Assembly: GCA_030144725.1 (NCBI GenBank)
Contig: JASKMD010000002.1
Location: forward strand, 1,633,611-1,697,610
DNA: 64,000 nucleotides
Direction of reading: 5' to 3'
Origin: Haematococcus lacustris
Taxonomy: Eukaryota > Chlorophyta > Chlorophyceae > Chlamydomonadales > Haematococcaceae
The number at the start of each line of letters is the position of its first letter. The first letter of the stretch is position 1. The notes beneath the pieces are model-generated. The model saw only the letters and a list, made by a program, of their open reading frames with translations, was not told the DNA's origin and did not search any database. Below are positions 58,551-64,000 of this stretch, piece after piece. Made by a program: the position numbers and the translations under genes.

Positions 58551-61500
58551 ATGTCGCAGCGGCTCGTGCTCCAAACCTGTGAGGCGGTTGTCCGGCAAGC
58601 AACCCATGTGTCAATCAACTCGTCAGGTCGGTACTGGCATTGCCGTTGCCTGTAAATGGACGTTGGAACTAGGGGCCTGCACCAGCGGCCGCTATAGCGT
58701 GCTGCGCTGGCGGCAGTTGTAGCTGAGTAGTGCCTTGTAATGGATGCTGCTTGTTGCAGGTCTGACCAAAGCAGCAGCCACTGTAACTGAGACCGACCTG
58801 CGCCGTCTTAGCTCATTGACCAGCTTCGATGATGAAATGCACTTTGTGGATCGCAGCAGTCCTGAAGGCCAAGCCCTGACTGCCACAGCCCTGTTGGTAG
58901 TCGACGCACTCAACTTCTGCTTCTGGCCAGGTGGGTGTGATACGTCAGGCAGGAGGCCAAGACCCGTGGCAGGTTGCTGCACCTGAGGAAAGACATCTGT
59001 TGGTTGAGGGTCAGGCAGCTATGTTTACTATAAATTGGCACAGAGGTGGCTTGTTCAAGGACAAAGATGTATGAATCATATCGCATGTATGCCTAAATCA
59101 AGCAGTATGAAGCAGCTAGTGCTTGCCATGGGACTGGGCTGGCAGGGCAGGATTACAACGGGTGGTTTTGCGCTAAATGGGGGTAGGTACCTGACCACAA
59201 CATGTGTTGCACAGGCATTGGTGCAGGCTAATGCAGCAGGCTGAGTGAGCCCTATACATAGCACACTGATTCTTTATGCATGTGGGTTGCAGTAATGCTC
59301 ATAGGCAAGCATGGTGGTAACTGGCAGGCAGTTGCTACATCAGTATGAGACAGGGAGATGCAGGTGCAGATGCAGAGGAGACATGGCAGCAATAGGCTAG
59401 CCAGGTCAGGCCAGACCATCATGCTAGGAGTGCCACATGCAGCATCACGCCACAAGTCACACCGTGGTGTGTGTGGGCTTTGTGGCAGGGCTGTCTTCAC
59501 TGCCCCACAGCTCCAAGGCCATAAGTAAGACAGTCAGCATGCACTAGTACCTGCCCGCACCACCACCATGCACGGACACTTTTGATCTGCATGCTGTCCT
59601 TCATGTACTTTTCTGAAGCCGTAGCGTGTATGCTTGCATGTCGTGTGTTCCATGGGGCTGCCACCTATCCGCTTGCATGCAGCATGTGCTCGCAGAGCCT
59701 GGACTAGAGTACGAGCACCTGGCCAAGGGCGTCAAGGTGAGGTTTAGGCCACAGGAGGCCTGACCCTGCTGCCAGCTATGCAAGAAAGGCTGGAAGCCAG
59801 GACCTCCCAACCCTCACCCAGGTTCTGCATGATGCCGTGCCCATGGCCCTGACAAGGGTCCTATCCCAGGTCCACCATGCAGCACCATGTGCAGCCCTGT
59901 TTATTTTGATCAGCAGGGACATACAGTGGTCCAAACAGCGGCAACGACTTGTGCCAATCGTAGAGCCAGTTGCCTAGAGCTAGCTGACTAGCTGACTGGC
60001 TGACTGATGGCCTTAGCCACCTGCTGCGTATGCAGGCAGCAGTGCTGGCGGACCATACCTGCTTGGCTGCTGAACGGCTGGTGCAGTGCCAAGGCGAGGA
60101 TGTGCAAGCGCTGCTGGGCTGGCCTCGGCCCGTGCCACTGCAGGAAGAGAGGGCTCGGCTGCTGAGAGAGGTGGGCTGGCATGCACTGCACAATGCCGCA
60201 AGGCATGCAAGTTCTGTACCTATCATGTAATGGGTGTTCTTGTGCGTAATAGATGTTATGGGGACATGGATCGCATGCCTGCAGCTACGGATGCCTGTTT
60301 GGCAGACGTCCAGGGTTTGCAGGAAGGACCTAGCATAGTCGTTTTTGCTGGTTTACACTGCTCAGCCGCCAGCCTAGTAAGCTTGCTACTAGCAGCTGCT
60401 GCTTTAGCGCAATAACTGCAATCACTCTAGCCAGTGCAATACTTGAGTCGAGGCATGTGCGAACTCAAGCCAGTGCAAGATTTCAGTCGAGAACTTATAG
60501 GCCAGGGCAAACGTGAATGCCTTGACTACAGTCCTACTCACAGCCCTGGCATGCTCCCTGGCACCTCAACATGAGGGCCCAATGCTGCCAGGGCAGCCCA
60601 GGGCCCAGCGCTCCCTGGCACCTCAACAACACTGTCGATGCAAAGCTTCCCTTGCTCCTCTTCACCCAATATGGCGACGTTGCCACTGTTTGTGATGGTT
60701 GGGGTGAAGGTTGGCTGAGCTGCGTGGCGTGACCCTGCAGGTGGGTGCTGGGCTGCTGCAGCATTGCGGAGGCTCAGTGACGACCCTGCTGGAGAGTGCA
60801 CAGGGCTCCGCAGTCGCCCTGGTGGACCGCGTCACCGCACTGTTCCCTGGTTTCAGAGACCATGCAGTATACCGCGGTGCTCAGGTGGCTGGCTTGCACA
60901 AAAGTACCATGGCATAGGTTCCTACCCTTAACATCATAGGTATTTTATAGCGCAGTGTGTGGTAGTGCAGCTCGCAAAGCGAACATTTCATAGCGCAAAA
61001 CGACCCCCTGAAATAAGGCACTTCATAGCGAACGCTATGTATAGCGCAAAAGTAACACTGTTGCACAGTGGAGGGTGGGCGGGGCAGGTGGGCAGCTGGC
61101 TTGTGCAGGGGAGGGTGGGCGGGGCAGGTGGGCAACTGGCTTGTGCAGGGGAGGGTGGGTGGGGCAGGTGGGCAGCTGGGGAGGCTTGTGCGGTGGTCAA
61201 CTGGTGAAGGTTGGCAATCCCATCGGCACCGTGTCTTGCATCACAAGTGCGTTGCTTTGCACCTGATGAACTCTGTGCACCTGGTGCTGTGGCTGCCACC
61301 CAGGCCCTTGCAATGATGCTGAGGAGTATGCTCACTCAGTCCCATGCCACCACTCTTCCTTTAACAACTGGGCCACTCTGGCTGCGGTTTGCAGCTCAGC
61401 CCACTGGTGTGCATGTTCTGTTGCGTGTGGGTGCTGGAACATGTGTGCATCCTGGCCCTGCAGCTGCTGCTTGCACTGTTCCTGCGCTCCAGGTCTTCTT

Positions 61501-64000
61501 CTACAAGCGGGCGCAGATCTGGGTAGGGGATGTGTACGGGGCGCTGCAAGGGCGCGGGCTGGCTGCATTCCATGACATCGCCGCCCTGACCATGTTTGCA
61601 GACTATCGGGTGTGTGTGGCAGGCTGTGTGTGCCACCTCTGTTCCCTCTGTAGCCTGGAGCTGATGTCTACCCTGGTGGCCTGATGCCACTGCTGCCCTA
61701 CTGCCAGCACTACCACCAGCACTTCCACCAGCTCTCCCACCACCAGCAACAGCAGCAGCAGCAGCAGCAGCGCTACCACCGCTGCAGCAGGGATGTCTAA
61801 GTTCATGGCCTGCTGCGCGCTGGTCGCATGGCCCTGGTTTAGCACTGCCAGTGTCAGGCATGGCGCCCTTCATAGCTTGTTTGCCACTGGGCTGCCTGCC
61901 TGTGCTGATCACGAGCACCCTCAGCAGGAGGCTGGGACCTATCGTGGGGTGACTTCATCCTTGCGCACCTAGCCTTGCTGGTGGCCAGTGTTGCTGTTAC
62001 TGCCACCGCTGCCACTATTGCTCCCTGCTGCCTTGTAGCACAGACCATGCTTCCATGCATGTCCCTGGTCTCTGTTAAGGGCACCCTGACCACCCCTGGT
62101 GCTAGCAAAGCCATACTGCATGCTGCATGAAAGAAAATAGGCTTGCATACTCCTTCCCAGCCATGCAACAGTTTTTCTGACAGCCCATATCTCCAGCCAC
62201 GCCCCTAGCCATGCCTGTGTGTGACTGGTGTAATTATGGTTTTCCTTCATTGTATTGTAAACCTATTGATATGACTATGTATGTATACCTATATATATGA
62301 CTATCCCTTTACATTACGGGGAAAGTAAGAATTTTTATTTTCCCGTAAAAAACAGCTCCGAGACATCTTTGACCTCGCGCTCCGAATGGGTTGCGCTGCT
62401 CGCCACATCGGTGAGCAGGCTGTGGGCGTGGCTGTAGGATGCCGGAGACAGCGTGGCTTCCGCGGAGTTTTACTGTAACCGCTGCGTAACCGCTGTTTTT
62501 ACTGGAAAAGTGCAAGACATTTACTGTAACCTCTGCGTAACCGCTGTTTTTACTGAAAAAGTGCAGAATCTTTACTGTAACCGCTGCCTAACCGCTGTTT
62601 TTACTGAAAAGTGCTGAAGTTTTACTGTAACCGCTGCGTAACCGCTGTTTTTACTGAAAAAGTGCAGGGGCCGTCGACAAAGCTGGGCGTCGCAGACGCT
62701 TTGATGCTGCGCGCTTATCTTGTAGACGGAACCAGCCCGGAACCAACCCGTAATGTAAAGGGATACTGTATAATGTCTCGGCCCGCGCTGTTCACGTTCA
62801 AATAACAACCTCGGCCTCGTCTCAAGCTGCGTAAACGACTCGGCTACGCCTCGTCGTTTACTGCAACTTTCGACGAGGTCTCGGTCGTTATTTTCCCGTA
62901 ACAGCTTGGCCTCCGACATTATACTATACATATATGTAAACCTGTTAATATGACATGAGTCATGGGAAATGAAGGAGTGAGTTCTGGCCCCAGCTTTCAG
63001 CACCCAGGTCCTCAGCTGCTGACCTGTTGCGCTGCCTTGTTGCTGGTGTGCCACCCAGGTGCCTGTCGTGCTGCGCGTGTTGGGGGTTCTAGACTACTCT
63101 CCTGAACTGGAGGCCCTGGTGCAAGCCAGGCAGCAGCTCATGCCTGGTGAGTCTGTGACCTAGGTGTGAGGTTTAAGTATGCCAGAGTAGCATATGCAGC
63201 AGGCCTTATGGCCTGCAGGGAAGCAGCCTAGTTACGATGACCGCCCAGAGCTAGTGACCTAATAGCCACCTGCCCAACAGTGAAGGAACAGCAGCAGCAG
63301 CAGGGGTGCAAAGTGGCTCACCACCATGGAAAGTGGCCACACACGTTCATCCTAAACTCTGGATGGGCCTGCTGACACATCTCTATAATGTGTGGCAGAT
63401 TTAGCCTAGCACACCCTCAGGTAGCAGGCTTGAGAGTGCTATGGGCAGCCTTTTCTCTTCCTCGCTCCTGCACTGGTGATGAGGGCTGCAAGCTCTGCTG
63501 CATGCATGGAGCCCCCTGGGTAGTCTCTCTCCCTGGTCACACTCTTGTCCTGCTCTTGGCCCTGCTTTTGCAGGCAGTGAGCAAGAAGTTGAGATACGAG
63601 CGGCCACGGTGGTGGCAGTAGAGCAGATGCGCCGTCTCCTCGCTGCACGAATCTCAGCTTCCACCTCCACCCCAGGCCTGGCCCCAAACCCATCCCCAAC
63701 TCAAGCCACAGCCCCTGCTGCAGCCTCAGTCTCAAGTCCAGTCTCTTCGTCCCCTGACCCCAGCACATTGCAGCCACCTGCTGCATGGGCGGACTCTGAC
63801 ACAGTGGGCCATGCCTCTGCCGCCCCTCGCACCCTGGGGGGTCCCCCACCCAGCAACCTGCAAGGCACCTATGGCCTGCCGCATGGTGCTTGCACACCCG
63901 ACCCTAGTGGAGGCTCCACCGTGCCAGGAGGCACTCCACCCAGCAACGGTTCATGCACAGAGGTTAAGGAAAGGGCTGGGGCTGAGGGCAACGTGCCAGA
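58551..64000 (+). CDS. QNG1: Queuosine salvage protein (DUF2419/QNG1 family), 3' end beyond window
   Basis: Family members hydrolyse queuosine 5'-phosphate to release queuine base for tRNA modification. Exons: 58551-58626, 58760-58930, 59696-59736, 60036-60170, 60741-60884, 61493-61609, 63059-63146 and 63574 onwards, all GT-AG with matching phases. Protein order: MSQRLVLQTCEAVVRQATHV; FDDEMHFVDRSSPEGQALTA; the signature VVDALNFCFWPG with the catalytic-type Asp; LEYEHLAKGVK; LLGWPRPVPLQEERARLLRE; ALFPGFRDHAVYRGAQVFFY; KRAQIWVGDVYGALQGRG; AFHDIAALTMFADYR; VPVVLRVLGVLDYSPELEAL; EIRAATVVAVEQMRRLLAAR. Beyond the conserved end, the last exon runs into a Pro/Ser/Thr-rich tail with no stop before the window ends. 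Intron 7 (1449 bp) carries foreign-looking repeats. Confidence 0.85.
61710..61775. repeat. CAG-rich microsatellite in intron 7 of the queuosine-salvage gene
   Basis: CACCAGCAACAGCAGCAGC run inside the intron; not coding in the spliced product. Confidence 0.7.
62260..62960. repeat. Intronic repeat block, possible small transposon
   Basis: About four tandem units of ~52 bp (62470-62670) built on TTTACTGTAACCGCTGCGTA and ACCGCTGTTTTTACTG. They lie between two direct copies of TTATTTTCCCGTAA (about 62334 and 62889). Outside these, GTAAACCTATTGATATGAC near 62258 recurs imperfectly near 62936. AT-richer than the surroundings and non-coding. Confidence 0.6.

Overview
This is a nuclear fragment from a chlamydomonadalean (volvocine-type) green alga. 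The evidence is intron-rich genes, a plastid-type ketol-acid reductoisomerase, replication-dependent histone genes each followed by the green-algal palindrome CAACCGGTGTTTNTCAACACCACC, TGTAA-type polyadenylation, and algal transposon families. GC/CA-rich repeats and Fanzor-like debris suggest something close to Haematococcus, but that is an impression and not a proof.

Layout. 1-1462 is the end of a KDZ-like DNA transposon carrying a G-rich minisatellite. 1463-2496 is a decapitated copy of a small secreted-protein gene. 2653-10750 is a nested transposon: an outer element (inverted termini about 145 bp, 4-bp target duplication) with a KDZ-like element (2798-8727) inserted in its left terminus. 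10751-44040 is a dispersed histone cluster: three divergent H2B/H2A pairs (11.3-12.7, 32.3-33.5, 42.8-44.0 kb), one H4/H3 pair (22.9-23.9 kb) and two H1 genes (17.8 and 37.2 kb). The H1 blocks (14.1-18.8 and 37.1-41.8 kb) are inverted copies of each other. The H2A/H2B modules travel with a small secreted-protein gene and with Fanzor/TnpB-like relics. An 11-exon plastid ketol-acid reductoisomerase gene (24.6-29.7 kb) lies between the H1 copies. 44952-57685 is a full-length, apparently young 12.7-kb non-LTR retrotransposon. 58551 to the window end is a queuosine-salvage gene, cut by the window edge.

Histone genes: every histone promoter region (single H1 genes and divergent pairs alike) contains one copy of the 14-bp motif GGATCA(C/G)CAGGACC about 110-130 bp upstream of the ATG, so one shared element probably coordinates the cluster. 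H2A copy 1 is interrupted by a 212-bp inverted-repeat element with a 5-bp target duplication.

Most striking: the retrotransposon has one uninterrupted 4134-codon ORF. In order it reads: signal peptide, ten-fold 38-aa repeats, a canonical 2A ribosome-skipping motif (GDVEANPGP) preceded by a hydrophobic leader, a Josephin-like cysteine protease, an APE endonuclease, reverse transcriptase, a PHD finger, RNase H, and a second, restriction-like endonuclease. This is a Dualen/RandI-type dual-endonuclease LINE that appears to make two separate proteins, one of them possibly secretory.
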